From the NCBI RefSeq assembly GCF_028728205.1, contig NZ_JAQYUU010000005.1, forward strand, positions 62,001 to 126,000: a stretch of DNA of 64,000 nucleotides. Reading direction: 5' to 3'. Under the pieces are notes generated by a model. That model was not told the origin of the DNA. It ran no database searches and saw only the letters and a program-made list of their open reading frames with translations. A program made the translations under genes and the position numbers. The stretch comes from Clostridium sp. 'White wine YQ'. GTDB taxonomy: Bacteria > Bacillota > Clostridia > Clostridiales > Clostridiaceae. Positions 37,580 through 45,757 of the stretch are shown here, in pieces; positions within the stretch are counted from its first letter, which is position 1; each line of letters begins with the position of its first letter.

Positions 37580-38434
37580 TTATATAAGTTTTCCTATATC
37601 ATCTTTTTCAAAGACATATTTTTCTCCGCATATATTACATACCATTTCAATAGACTTATTATTTTCGTATGCATCTACAAGTTCTTCTCTATTTAAAGAA
37701 TGTAACATTGGATAAAAAACATCCTTTGAGCATCCGCAAAAGAAATTTATTGTACTCTTTTCTAAAATCTCAATGTCCTCAAATAATAAGCATGAAATTT
37801 CATCTAGTTCCTTATCATTTCTTGATATAATGTGTTGATTTTCAACTATAACTTTCTTTATATCATCAATGATGTTACTAGGGGCACCTGGCAGTAATTG
37901 CACCATTATACCTCTACTTAGTTCAATTTCATTATTTTCATTATATATCATGTTTACATGAAAAAAAGACGGAATTTGTTCACTTTGATTAAAATAATAT
38001 GAAAAATCATCCACAATATTTCCATAGGGCATTCCAGTTATACCTGTAAATATACTGTTCATACCTAAATCCTTTAACACTTGAATACATCCTTTATCCC
38101 CTATGATCTCTTCAATAGACAATTTATTTATTTCATTCAATGGGACATTTAGCAATTCATCATTAATATATCCACGTACATTCCCCATAGAGTCAACATC
38201 AGTAAAAATTTTATATTTTCTCTCACTTGCACTTATTTTTATGCTTACTCTCTGATTTCCCTTTAAGGTTCCTGATATTAAACCAGCAATTGATACAGTC
38301 TTTCCAAGTATATTTTTTAAAAGCTTATTCATATTTTTATTATCACAAATTTCTTTTATCATATCAGTATTATCTATCCATAAAATACGTACCTGTTTGT
38401 TATATGCTAAAGTTTTTATAATGTAATTATTCAT
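37580..38434 (-). CDS. hslO: Hsp33-family redox-regulated chaperone
   Basis: The 284-residue protein matches Hsp33 in length and sequence, including the C-terminal zinc-binding cysteines (FFCGCSKD and VCNICGEKY, a CxC...CxxC set). Hsp33 is inactive while zinc-bound and reduced, and becomes a holdase chaperone on oxidation and unfolding. N-terminal features are diverged from the housekeeping copies, so this may be a second paralogue. AAAAGGAG precedes ATG 38434. Unusually, it is the first gene of an operon with a TipAS-type MerR regulator. Confidence 0.9.
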   Translation of the reverse strand: MNNYIIKTLAYNKQVRILWIDNTDMIKEICDNKNMNKLLKNILGKTVSIAGLISGTLKGNQRVSIKISASERKYKIFTDVDSMGNVRGYINDELLNVPLNEINKLSIEEIIGDKGCIQVLKDLGMNSIFTGITGMPYGNIVDDFSYYFNQSEQIPSFFHVNMIYNENNEIELSRGIMVQLLPGAPSNIIDDIKKVIVENQHIISRNDKELDEISCLLFEDIEILEKSTINFFCGCSKDVFYPMLHSLNREELVDAYENNKSIEMVCNICGEKYVFEKDDIGKLI

Positions 38435-38463
38435 TTTAATTCTAGCTCCTTTTAAAATTTAAT

Positions 38464-38517
38464 ACCTTACGTTAGGTTCTAAATATACTATATAACCTAA
38501 CGTAAGGTGAGGTGCAA
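38464..38517 (-). promoter_or_regulatory. MerR-type promoter of hslO-merR with two dyads
   Basis: On the minus strand TTGCAC (38517-38512) and TATAGT (38492-38487) are 19 bases apart, the over-long spacing characteristic of MerR-activated promoters. The near-palindrome ACCTTACGTTAGGT (38508-38495) is centred in the spacer. An inverted copy (ACCTAACGTAAGGT, 38477-38464) lies just past the start site. Together they form a perfect 15-bp inverted repeat 15 bases apart. Confidence 0.8.
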
Positions 38518-38640
38518 GAATTATTTTTCAACTTTATTATAAAATAAAAAGATAACTTCTTATCTAGTGATTTTAGTCCTAAAAATACATGTTATAATAA
38601 TTTTAAGTAAAACTAAAAAACAAAAGCAGGGGTGAATTAA

Positions 38641-39099
38641 TTGAAGAAAGAATTTAAAGCAGTTATAAAACAACATGGAGAAAAAAATGCCTCCTATATT
38701 GAACCACCATTTGATGTTAAGGAAGTATTCGGTTCTAAACGTGTTAAGGTTAAAGCAACTTTTGATGGGGTTGAATATCGAGGATCTGTTGTAAGTATGG
38801 GCGGATGTTACATGCTTGGAATTACTCAAGAGATTAGAAATAAAATCGGAAAAGGATTTGGGGACGAAATATTTGTAACTTTAGAAAAAGATGAAGAAGA
38901 ACGTTCAGTTGAGATTCCTGAAGACTTTAATACAGCAATGAGTAAAAATGATGCTGCTGTATCAACCTTTAAAACACTTTCATATACCGCACAGAAAGAA
39001 TACATAACTTGGATTACTTCAGCTAAACGTGAAGAAACTAGATTAGATCGTATAGCAAAGGCTATCACTCTGTTATCTGAAGGTAAGAAACTAAGATAA
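38641..39099 (+). CDS. DUF1905 / YdeI-type (OmdA-like) protein
   Basis: The 152-residue protein has an N-terminal DUF1905 beta-barrel (FKAVIKQHGEKNASYIEPPF, RGSVVSMGGCYMLGI) and a C-terminal YdeI/OmdA-like helical region (STFKTLSYTAQKEYITWITS, AKREETRLDRIAKAI). Relatives have been linked to bacteriocin or stress protection, but the function is not established. The start is TTG 38641, with a weak GGGGTG site upstream. It diverges from hslO, across the MerR-type promoter. Confidence 0.85.
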   Translation: MKKEFKAVIKQHGEKNASYIEPPFDVKEVFGSKRVKVKATFDGVEYRGSVVSMGGCYMLGITQEIRNKIGKGFGDEIFVTLEKDEEERSVEIPEDFNTAMSKNDAAVSTFKTLSYTAQKEYITWITSAKREETRLDRIAKAITLLSEGKKLR

Positions 39100-39113
39100 A
39101 TATTTTTAAGTAT

Positions 39114-39156
39114 AGAGAAACGTCGGAATTTTATTTCTAATTACCGACGTTTCTCT
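39114..39156. terminator. Bidirectional terminator
   Basis: A perfect 13-bp stem AGAGAAACGTCGG / CCGACGTTTCTCT encloses a 17-base loop between convergent genes. Confidence 0.8.
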
Positions 39157-39168
39157 AATATGGCTTAT

Positions 39169-39495
39169 TTAGATATTTAAGTGTTTCTCTGTCTTTAATA
39201 TAAATTTTTCTACTGCTTCATTTATATCTATATTCATGCGTTCAGCTAAAATTATTAACCACCATATGCACTCTCCTAGCTTGTGTTCTAGTTCCGATAC
39301 ATTATCTCCATTTATTGGCCAACGTCCTTGATTCGCCATAGTAAGGCGACCTACTAATCCAGCATCAGTAAGAAAAGCCAAAGCATCTTCCTCTACTGTC
39401 CACTCTTTTTCATGATAATTCTTTTCTAACTTATGATACATTTTTCTTATTTGCATGGAACGTTCTACAACTTCACTAAAATTTATGTCTTTCAT
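39169..39495 (-). CDS. MazG-like pyrophosphohydrolase-fold protein
   Basis: The 108-residue protein is all helical with the MazG-like arrangement (MQIRKMYHKLEKN, WTVEEDALAFLTDAGLVGRL, ELEHKLGECIWWLIILAERM). The acidic residues of EDALAF and EHKLGE could bind magnesium. Single-domain MazG-like proteins hydrolyse non-canonical or alarmone nucleotides, but the substrate here is unknown. It lies about 32 bases after tag on the same strand and may be co-transcribed with it. Confidence 0.75.
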   Translation of the reverse strand: MKDINFSEVVERSMQIRKMYHKLEKNYHEKEWTVEEDALAFLTDAGLVGRLTMANQGRWPINGDNVSELEHKLGECIWWLIILAERMNIDINEAVEKFILKTEKHLNI

Positions 39496-39527
39496 TTTAT
39501 ATCTCTCTTTCTATGAAAATTTATATA

Positions 39528-40088
39528 CTATCTATTCAGAGAATGAAATGGACATGTTCTTTTGTGATCATCTACCATTCCAATTGCTTGCATAAATGAA
39601 TACATGGTTACTGGGCCTACAAACTTGAAATTACGCTTCTTTAAGTCCTTACTTATTTGTTCAGAAATACTATCTTGAGCTGGAACACTAGCTTCTGATT
39701 CCCAGTTATTTATTACAGGTTTAAAATCAACATACTTCCATAGGTAATTAGAAAAGCTGCCGAATTCTGACTGTATCTTAATAATCTCCAGTGCATTATT
39801 TCTTACAGATTTAAGCTTTAGTAAGTTTTTAACCACATTATATTCTTCTCTTATTTTTTCTAAATCATCGTCGCTTAACCTTGAACAATACTCAATATCA
39901 AAATTCTTAAATGCTTTTCTATACTCCTCTCTTTTAGAAAGTACTATATTCCAAGAAAGGCCTGACTGTGCTCCTTCTAATGTAAGCATTTCAAATATGT
40001 ATGAATCATCATGACTTGGTATACACCACTCATTGTCATGATATCTTCTCATCATTTCACTATTTCCTGGCCATGAACATTCACCCAA
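39528..40088 (-). CDS. tag: DNA-3-methyladenine glycosylase I
   Basis: The 186-residue enzyme removes 3-methyladenine from DNA as the first step of base excision repair. It aligns exactly with the E. coli zinc-snap residues: C4, H17, H175 and C179. Other family stretches are YHDNEWCIPSHDD, FEMLTLEGAQSGLSWNIVL and FKFVGPVTMYSFMQAIGMVD. The N-terminus MGECSWPGNSE fits the family start. It is followed by a MazG-like gene and preceded by an unrelated acetyltransferase. Confidence 0.95.
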   Translation of the reverse strand: MGECSWPGNSEMMRRYHDNEWCIPSHDDSYIFEMLTLEGAQSGLSWNIVLSKREEYRKAFKNFDIEYCSRLSDDDLEKIREEYNVVKNLLKLKSVRNNALEIIKIQSEFGSFSNYLWKYVDFKPVINNWESEASVPAQDSISEQISKDLKKRNFKFVGPVTMYSFMQAIGMVDDHKRTCPFHSLNR

Positions 40089-40159
40089 AGTTAATTCCTC
40101 CTAATTATTTATGATATATTTCTATTATATTTATTTAAACCTGACGACTGCATGTCATG

Positions 40160-40645
40160 TTATCTAATTAATTTCAAATATCTAATCTGATCTCTATTAT
40201 CTATAAACACCCTATCAACCATTTCAAAACCCACACTTTCATAAAACTTACGAAGCTTTGGTCTTGAAGTACCACAATTAAGTCTTAAAGAACTTACACC
40301 TTGTTTTTTGCATAATAACTCAGCAGATTCAATTATTTTTTTACCATAACCCATTTTACTATATTCTCTACATACCGATAGCTTATGTAGAATTCCTGAT
40401 TCCATCTTATTTAATTCACTCCAAAAAAGAGGGTCATACCATTGTAAAATATAGACTCCAATCAAAATTTCATTATCATAACATAACTTCATTTCATCAA
40501 TATCATATTTCTTCAGCAGTGCATTAGGAGTTAAATCATCCAACTTCCACATTGATTTATTTGTTAAATCCAACCACCTTGCTGATTCACTTAGAACTTT
40601 AGAAAATATGTCAATATTATTTTGAGTTACCTTAACAATTTCCAT
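40160..40645 (-). CDS. GNAT family N-acetyltransferase
   Basis: The 161-residue protein has the GNAT fold, with the acetyl-CoA-binding region at VCREYSKMGYGKKIIESAE and the C-terminal motif KFYESVGFEMVDRV. It transfers an acetyl group to an unknown amine. The motif A sequence (REYSKMGYGKKI) is close to the usual Q/RxxGxG/A, with K-M in place of the first glycine region. It stands between tag and the S66 peptidase, same strand. Confidence 0.85.
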   Translation of the reverse strand: MEIVKVTQNNIDIFSKVLSESARWLDLTNKSMWKLDDLTPNALLKKYDIDEMKLCYDNEILIGVYILQWYDPLFWSELNKMESGILHKLSVCREYSKMGYGKKIIESAELLCKKQGVSSLRLNCGTSRPKLRKFYESVGFEMVDRVFIDNRDQIRYLKLIR

Positions 40646-40706
40646 ATAAATATTTCCTCCATACTATTAATTATATATCTTTTTTTATAAATTAAGCGCA
40701 AAGAAA

Positions 40707-40734
40707 CCGTAAAATTCAATTCTAAACTTTACGG
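40707..40734 (-). terminator. Terminator of the S66 peptidase gene
   Basis: CCGTAAA and TTTACGG pair across a 14-base loop and lead into TTTCTTT on the minus strand. Confidence 0.7.
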
Positions 40735-40755
40735 CATTCTATAATCACTTATTTT

Positions 40756-41679
40756 CTATTCATGTACTGTTGGTTCAAGTATTGTAAGTGTATTATCATA
40801 AGTATTAAGATTAGCTTGAGCACCTATAGGTATAGCCATCTTAAATCTACCATGACCTGTTGCTAAATTGGTCATAAGAGGCTTATTAAGTGGTATCATA
40901 ACTTCATTAATTAAATCTTCATAATTCTTATCATATGCAGGCTCACATAATGAACATTGACCCATGATTATACCTGCACAATCTCTAAACTTACCTGCTA
41001 GTCTTAAATGATTTATATACCTATAAACTGTATTAATTGGTTCATGAACCTCTTCAAGTAAAAGTATCTTACCACTTGTATCAAGTTCAAATGGAGTTCC
41101 AAGATTTCCTACAAAGGATGCAAGATTACCTCCTATTATTGGACCTGTTACATTTCCAGGAACCCTGCTTACTAATTGTCTTCCTGGAGGATTCTCAAGT
41201 TTTCTTGGTGAGGTTACAGTTGATGTTGCTGTAAAGAATTGGTTGAAGTTATATGCAGGAGTTGTAGGTCTAAAATCAATTAACATAAGACTATGAAATG
41301 TAATCAAATTAGCCCATCTATATAAGGCATTTAGTAAAATTGTTATATCACTATACCCAGTAACAATTTTAGGATTCTGTGCGATAAAGGGATAATCAAG
41401 ATATGGTACTATACCTTCCACCCCTACTCCACCTCTTGAAGGCATAATCGCCTTAACATTGGGATTTCTAAACATCTCCATTAAGTCTGAGGCTCTTTCT
41501 TGCTCTGATGCTGCAAGATACCCACTATAAGAATATACATATTTACCCAAAACCACACTAAAGCCCATATTCTCAAGAGTCTTTATGCGCTCATTAATGA
41601 CATTTTCAAACAAAGGACTTCCTAAAGTAACTATTCCAATTGTATCTCCCGGACGTAAAATTTCTGGTCTCGTTGCCAT
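40756..41679 (-). CDS. S66-family LD-carboxypeptidase / MccF-like
   Basis: The 307-residue protein is an S66 peptidase: N-terminal GDTIGIVTLGSPLFE, nucleophile serine in VTGYSDITILLNALY, and the acid and histidine of the triad in ILLLEEVHEPI and TGHGRFKMAIPIG. Relatives trim L,D-bonds of muropeptides or cleave microcin C. There is no signal peptide, so it acts in the cytoplasm, which suits peptidoglycan recycling. It ends with its own hairpin terminator and is a single gene. Confidence 0.9.
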   Translation of the reverse strand: MATRPEILRPGDTIGIVTLGSPLFENVINERIKTLENMGFSVVLGKYVYSYSGYLAASEQERASDLMEMFRNPNVKAIMPSRGGVGVEGIVPYLDYPFIAQNPKIVTGYSDITILLNALYRWANLITFHSLMLIDFRPTTPAYNFNQFFTATSTVTSPRKLENPPGRQLVSRVPGNVTGPIIGGNLASFVGNLGTPFELDTSGKILLLEEVHEPINTVYRYINHLRLAGKFRDCAGIIMGQCSLCEPAYDKNYEDLINEVMIPLNKPLMTNLATGHGRFKMAIPIGAQANLNTYDNTLTILEPTVHE

Positions 41680-41782
41680 TATAATTCACCTTCTAAATAA
41701 TTTAATAGTATATAATATATTAACTATATCCAATTTGACATTGGCCTTAGAAGATTTGTATATGATTATAGGTTATATGAAA

Positions 41783-41811
41783 AATCCCTCAGATTATTTT
41801 TCTGAGGGATT
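41783..41811 (-). terminator. CCCTC-type hairpin terminator (copy a)
   Basis: AATCCCTCAGA pairs perfectly with TCTGAGGGATT and runs into ATTTTTC on the minus strand, past the CarboxypepD_reg genes. It belongs to a family of five similar hairpins in this window. Confidence 0.85.
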
Positions 41812-41880
41812 ATAAAAATCCACTTTTATCTTCTTAGACAAAATATTTGCTCTTTTCAGATCACAAATTAGCACTCTTGT

Positions 41881-42771
41881 CTAAAGACTATCAGGAATTT
41901 CAATATTTTTTTCAAAATATTCTCCATTTTGCAGTTTAGCCTTCACTATATAGTCTCCCCCTTCTATATTGGAAAATAAATAGACCCCATCTTCATTAGT
42001 AACTTGCACTTGAACTATCCTTTCATCACCATTATTATCTATTTCATATAAAAATACTTCGGCGTCTGAAACCACAGAGTTTTTTGATGTTATTATTCCA
42101 CTTATAGTACCTTTATAATCATTGTAGTTTTTTAATAGATATAGGTTCAATAGGGCATATTCATATTTTTCAACACTTATCTCTATAGGCTCTTGCGAAT
42201 TATATCCATTTCTCTCAACTTCAATGGTATATTTATTAGGAGATACATTATAAATCAAATATTGTCCTCTGCTATTAGAAGTTGTCTTATAAATTACTCT
42301 ACAACCCTCTTCCAATGGTTTCATAGATATCATAGCATTTGATATAGGTTTAAGGGTTACCTCTTCTAATACTTTTCCATAGACTATTCCGTTTGCCAGT
42401 GATGGATGTTTCTTAAGCGTAAGGGCTATTTTAGTAACTTCATCTTTTCTTATTCTAACTTTTCTACTCATGGATGTCATATAGTAATTTGCTGAGGCAA
42501 TAACTTCATATTCTCCAGGATATAATAAATTCTTAAATTTGAAAATTCCATTTTCATCAGTGTTAGTATGAAATAATGGATTAAAATTTTCATCAAAAAC
42601 TTTAACGGTTGCATTAGCTATTGGCGCACCTCTGTCTACCACTTTTCCTATTAAGAGAGTATCATAGCAGGGAGGTAACTCTAATAAATCTAAGTTAACA
42701 GTAACCTCTTCATTTTCATTTATTACAACTGAATCACTGTCTGTAAGAATATAAACATCTTTTATTATCAT
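41881..42771 (-). CDS. CarboxypepD_reg-like multi-repeat protein, second of pair
   Basis: The 296-residue protein is built from about three carboxypeptidase-regulatory-like (transthyretin-type) beta-sandwich repeats, beginning near residues 38, 125 and 220 (VDRGAPIANATVKVFDENFN, GKVLEEVTLKPISNAMISM, ISGIITSKNSVVSDAEVFLY). It has no signal peptide, membrane segment or anchor, although such domains are usually extracellular. It starts 1 base past the end of the upstream gene of the same design. It may be cytoplasmic or spore-associated; function unknown. Confidence 0.82.
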   Translation of the reverse strand: MIIKDVYILTDSDSVVINENEEVTVNLDLLELPPCYDTLLIGKVVDRGAPIANATVKVFDENFNPLFHTNTDENGIFKFKNLLYPGEYEVIASANYYMTSMSRKVRIRKDEVTKIALTLKKHPSLANGIVYGKVLEEVTLKPISNAMISMKPLEEGCRVIYKTTSNSRGQYLIYNVSPNKYTIEVERNGYNSQEPIEISVEKYEYALLNLYLLKNYNDYKGTISGIITSKNSVVSDAEVFLYEIDNNGDERIVQVQVTNEDGVYLFSNIEGGDYIVKAKLQNGEYFEKNIEIPDSL

Positions 42772-42772
42772 C

Positions 42773-43636
42773 TTATACCACTTGATCCTGTAAGGTTGCT
42801 TTAACTCTATAGGTTCCTTGATTTAAACTTCCAAACAAATATCTTCCTGAGCTACTAGTTTTAGTAAGGGCTACAACTGTTTCAACTCCTCCAGAGATTG
42901 AATATAATGCTACTACCGCATTGGGAATAGGTTGCCCTGTGGTTTGATTCTTTATAAATCCACTTACTGTTCCTGTATTAGATTGAGGATCAGCTGTTAA
43001 ATTTACATCAGTAAGCACATAATCTTTGGCTCCAACACTTATTGGAGCTGAATCCTTAGGCTGATAACCTAATTTAGATGCTGAGACATAATAATTGCCT
43101 GATGCTAATTCTGTAAATAAATATTGCCCATTAGCATTTGTTGGCGCTATACCAATGAAAGTAGGTGGCTGCCCTTGAACGGTACTATATAAATCTACAA
43201 TTGCATTTGCTATTGGTAATAACGTATTATTATCTCTTATGATTCCAAATACTGCACCTAGGTTTGCATTTGGATCTGGTTGAATAACTAGACTTACTGT
43301 TGAAGATTTATTGGCTTGTATCGTAACAGGTGTAGATGTTGGTAAAATATATCCATCTTTAATTGCAAGTACCTGATAGGCCCCAGCAGCAAGATTCGTA
43401 ATTGTAAATTGACCATTTCCTCCAGTTGTTGTATGCTCAATTGGATTATTACTTGTATCATATACCTTAACAGTAGCTCCTGCTACTGGGTTTCCACCTG
43501 AGGTTACTGCTCCTGTTAAATTTCCGCTATTTGCAAGAGGATTTATAACTAAATTTAAGTCTTCTGTTTTTTCCTCTCTTCCTGTTATATCAAATTGCTG
43601 ACTATAACCAAGTACATATTCATCTTTTGAAGACAT
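42773..43636 (-). CDS. CarboxypepD_reg-like multi-repeat protein, first of pair
   Basis: The 287-residue protein has three successive beta-sandwich repeats (TGAVTSGGNPVAGATVKVYD, FGIIRDNNTLLPIANAIVDL, SGFIKNQTTGQPIPNAVVAL), each ending in a QYLF/RYLF-type strand and a GxYxVxA close. The N-terminus MSSKDEYVLGYSQQFDIT carries no signal peptide. The repeats resemble those of the next gene, indicating that the pair arose by duplication and domain shuffling. AAGGAGA precedes ATG 43636. The pair ends in the CCCTC-type terminator. Confidence 0.82.
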   Translation of the reverse strand: MSSKDEYVLGYSQQFDITGREEKTEDLNLVINPLANSGNLTGAVTSGGNPVAGATVKVYDTSNNPIEHTTTGGNGQFTITNLAAGAYQVLAIKDGYILPTSTPVTIQANKSSTVSLVIQPDPNANLGAVFGIIRDNNTLLPIANAIVDLYSTVQGQPPTFIGIAPTNANGQYLFTELASGNYYVSASKLGYQPKDSAPISVGAKDYVLTDVNLTADPQSNTGTVSGFIKNQTTGQPIPNAVVALYSISGGVETVVALTKTSSSGRYLFGSLNQGTYRVKATLQDQVV

Positions 43637-43775
43637 TTTTCTCTTCTCCTTATTTGTATATTTTGTTGTCGAATCATACTATATAATATAAGAATTTAAA
43701 GGTATTTGTTACTTTCTACTCATGTAAATGAGACATAATATCTAAATACCTTTAAAATAGTTTTATTTAAAAGTA

Positions 43776-43804
43776 AATCCCCCAGATTATTTGTCTGAGG
43801 GATT
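43776..43804 (-). terminator. CCCTC-type hairpin terminator (copy b)
   Basis: AATCCCCCAGA pairs with TCTGAGGGATT with one mismatch, just past the ABC-F gene. It is nearly identical to the hairpin at 41783. Confidence 0.8.
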
Positions 43805-43824
43805 ATAAAATATTATTTCTATCT

Positions 43825-45303
43825 TTACAATTTTATAGTCTTTGTTGCAACATTTTCGCAAAATGCACTATCATGTTCAACAAAAAGGATTGTAGGTCTA
43901 TATTCAATTAGTAATTTTTCAATCTGCATACGAGAAATGACATCAATAAAGTTTAATGGTTCATCCCATATATACAAATGAGCCCTTTCACATAGGCTTC
44001 TTGCAATCAATACTTTTTTCTTTTGTCCTCCACTAAAATCTTCAATATCCTTTTCAAACTGTTCTCTTGAAAAATCAAGCTTTATAAGAATAGATTTAAA
44101 TAGACTTTCGTCAATGCCATATTTATATGCGTACTCAGATAAGTTTCCACTTAAATAAGATGTATCCTGAGAAACATATGAAATAATTAACTGATTATTT
44201 TTAACTAACACTCCATTACAAGGAATATCTTCACCTAAAATCAATTTCAATATACTTGATTTTCCGCTGCCATTCTTTCCTTGAATAGCGACTCTTTCAC
44301 CTTGCTCTACGCTAAAACTTATTCCTTCGCATACAACTCTATCACCATAACAAATAGAGATATCTCTTAGTTCCACTAGCTTACTATCATGAAATTTAAG
44401 TGATGATATCTTTAAACTTTCATTGCTTTCAATATTTTTAAGAAGCTTTGATTTCTCCTCAATCATATTTTGTTGCCTGGTTTCTATATTTTTAGAACGC
44501 TTCATCATTTTTGCTGCTTTATGTCCTACATACCCTCTATCTATCTTACTTCCTGAATTTGTAGTTCCATATTTGGTGCTTTCAACATTATCTGACCATG
44601 ATGATGTACGTTTCGCGGCCGCAGAAAGTCTATTAATATCCTTTTTTAATTTTTCATTTTCTGCTAGTTCAAAATTATCTTGTAACTCTTTGTTCTCCCA
44701 CCACGAAGAGAAATTTCCTTTTTGTATTTCAATATTTGTCTTATTTATAGCCAAAATATGATCAACACAATTGTCTAAGAAGGCTCTATCATGGGATACT
44801 AAAATAAATCCTTTCTTTTTATTCAAATAGCCACTAAGTTTTTTTCTAGCTTCAGTATCTAAATGATTTGTAGGCTCATCAATAAGAAGAAATGAGTTTT
44901 CCTTTAAAAACATAGCAGCAAGTAATACCTTTGTCTGCTCTCCTTTTGATAGAGTATAGAACTGTCTGTAAAGAACATCATCCTCTATATCTAGCAAGGA
45001 TAGTTCTTTCATTATTTCCCAATCCATTGAATTAGAGCTAATTTCCCTAATTATATCTATAGTGAAATTTTCTTGGTCCTTAACTTCATAAGGAAAATAT
45101 TCAAATGTTACACTAGCTGAAATATTTCCAGAGTATTCATAATTTCCAAGCAAAAGATTCATGAAAGTTGTTTTTCCTCTTCCATTTCTACCTGTAAAAC
45201 CTAATTTCCAATCTGTATCAATTTGAAAACTTACATTTTCAAAAATATTATCATAACTGCCTTCGTATGCGAAGGTCAGATTTGTTACATTTATTAAAGA
45301 CAT
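43825..45303 (-). CDS. ABC-F ribosomal protection ATPase (Lsa/Vml-like)
   Basis: The 492-residue protein has two ABC domains, with Walker A GRNGRGKTT and GKNGSGKSS, signature TLSKGEQTK and DFSGGQKKK, and Walker B FLLIDEPTNHLD and LYIWDEPLNFID, joined by a basic linker (about 185-290). It has no membrane segments. Such proteins bind the ribosomal E site and displace lincosamides, pleuromutilins or streptogramin A. Sequence style and length fit the Lsa/Vml group, but drug spectrum cannot be told from sequence. AAAGGAGG precedes ATG 45303. A long structured leader with two short reading frames precedes it. Confidence 0.9.
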   Translation of the reverse strand: MSLINVTNLTFAYEGSYDNIFENVSFQIDTDWKLGFTGRNGRGKTTFMNLLLGNYEYSGNISASVTFEYFPYEVKDQENFTIDIIREISSNSMDWEIMKELSLLDIEDDVLYRQFYTLSKGEQTKVLLAAMFLKENSFLLIDEPTNHLDTEARKKLSGYLNKKKGFILVSHDRAFLDNCVDHILAINKTNIEIQKGNFSSWWENKELQDNFELAENEKLKKDINRLSAAAKRTSSWSDNVESTKYGTTNSGSKIDRGYVGHKAAKMMKRSKNIETRQQNMIEEKSKLLKNIESNESLKISSLKFHDSKLVELRDISICYGDRVVCEGISFSVEQGERVAIQGKNGSGKSSILKLILGEDIPCNGVLVKNNQLIISYVSQDTSYLSGNLSEYAYKYGIDESLFKSILIKLDFSREQFEKDIEDFSGGQKKKVLIARSLCERAHLYIWDEPLNFIDVISRMQIEKLLIEYRPTILFVEHDSAFCENVATKTIKL

Positions 45304-45387
45304 CTTTTTGTCCTCCTTTGTAATCTAATTATACAAATGACAAAGTCGGCACAATAGGCGACTAGTATTACTCCATATAAATGTCAC

Positions 45388-45450
45388 CTATAGCATCCGG
45401 CTTATATGGAGATTATCATGTGCCAACATAGTATCTTTATCAATCATCAT
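45388..45450 (-). CDS. Leader peptide 2 of the ABC-F gene
   Basis: A 20-residue frame from ATG 45450 to TAG 45388 starts MMIDKDTMLA and ends ISRML. It has a near-perfect AAAGGAGG ribosome binding site at 6 bases, better than many genes in this window, which argues that it is translated. Its coding segment includes one arm of the CTCCATATAA/TTATATGGAG hairpin, so ribosome position could alter folding downstream. It lies between the intrinsic terminator and the ABC-F start. Confidence 0.6.
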   Translation of the reverse strand: MMIDKDTMLAHDNLHISRML

Positions 45451-45469
45451 ATTATCCCTCCTTTAATTC

Positions 45470-45512
45470 ATAAAAAAATAAGAGCTGCAAGAAACTATTA
45501 TTCTTACAGCTC
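45470..45512 (-). terminator. Attenuator terminator in the ABC-F leader
   Basis: On the minus strand GAGCTGTAAGAA pairs with TTCTTGCAGCTC (one wobble) and runs into TTATTTTTTT. It sits upstream of leader peptide 2, so by default it would stop transcription before the resistance gene. Confidence 0.8.
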
Positions 45513-45658
45513 ATAAATATACTTAATTAAGCTAGTATTATAAAATAACACTAGAGTATATATTAAGAGAAAAAATAACACTTTTCTTGCATAAATAAGT
45601 ACAACAAAATTAACAGAATAGCTCTGTTTATCTTTTAATAATATTGTACTTTAATAAA

Positions 45659-45679
45659 TTAGCAAGAAAAATTAATCAT
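45659..45679 (-). CDS. Six-codon uORF1 in the ABC-F leader
   Basis: ATG 45679 to TAA 45659 encodes MINFSC. GAGGTG lies 5 bases upstream. Its last codons (TTTTTCTTGC, 45671-45662) are complementary to 45581-45590 downstream, so a ribosome stalled here would release that segment to pair with the terminator. Confidence 0.55.
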   Translation of the reverse strand: MINFSC

Positions 45680-45757
45680 CTTTTCACCTCAAATTTCATT
45701 TTTTTATATTCTAACATTATATGATAAAGAAATCAACAACTACTAATGATATCAGTA

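Larger units (their letters stand above)
45304..45721 (-). promoter_or_regulatory. Structured leader of the ABC-F gene
   Basis: On the minus strand TATAAT (45721-45716) is followed by uORF1, several nested hairpins, an intrinsic terminator, a second leader peptide and a final hairpin before the ABC-F start. The gap carries no other gene. CTCCATATAA/TTATATGGAG, ATAGGTGAC/GTCGCCTAT and GTTGGCACA/TGTGCCGAC form overlapping, mutually exclusive pairings over the ABC-F side. Confidence 0.7.

Noticed and set aside
41783..43804. CCCTC hairpins as part of a transposon
   Set aside because: No transposase and no target-site duplication are visible; they sit at gene ends with T-runs.
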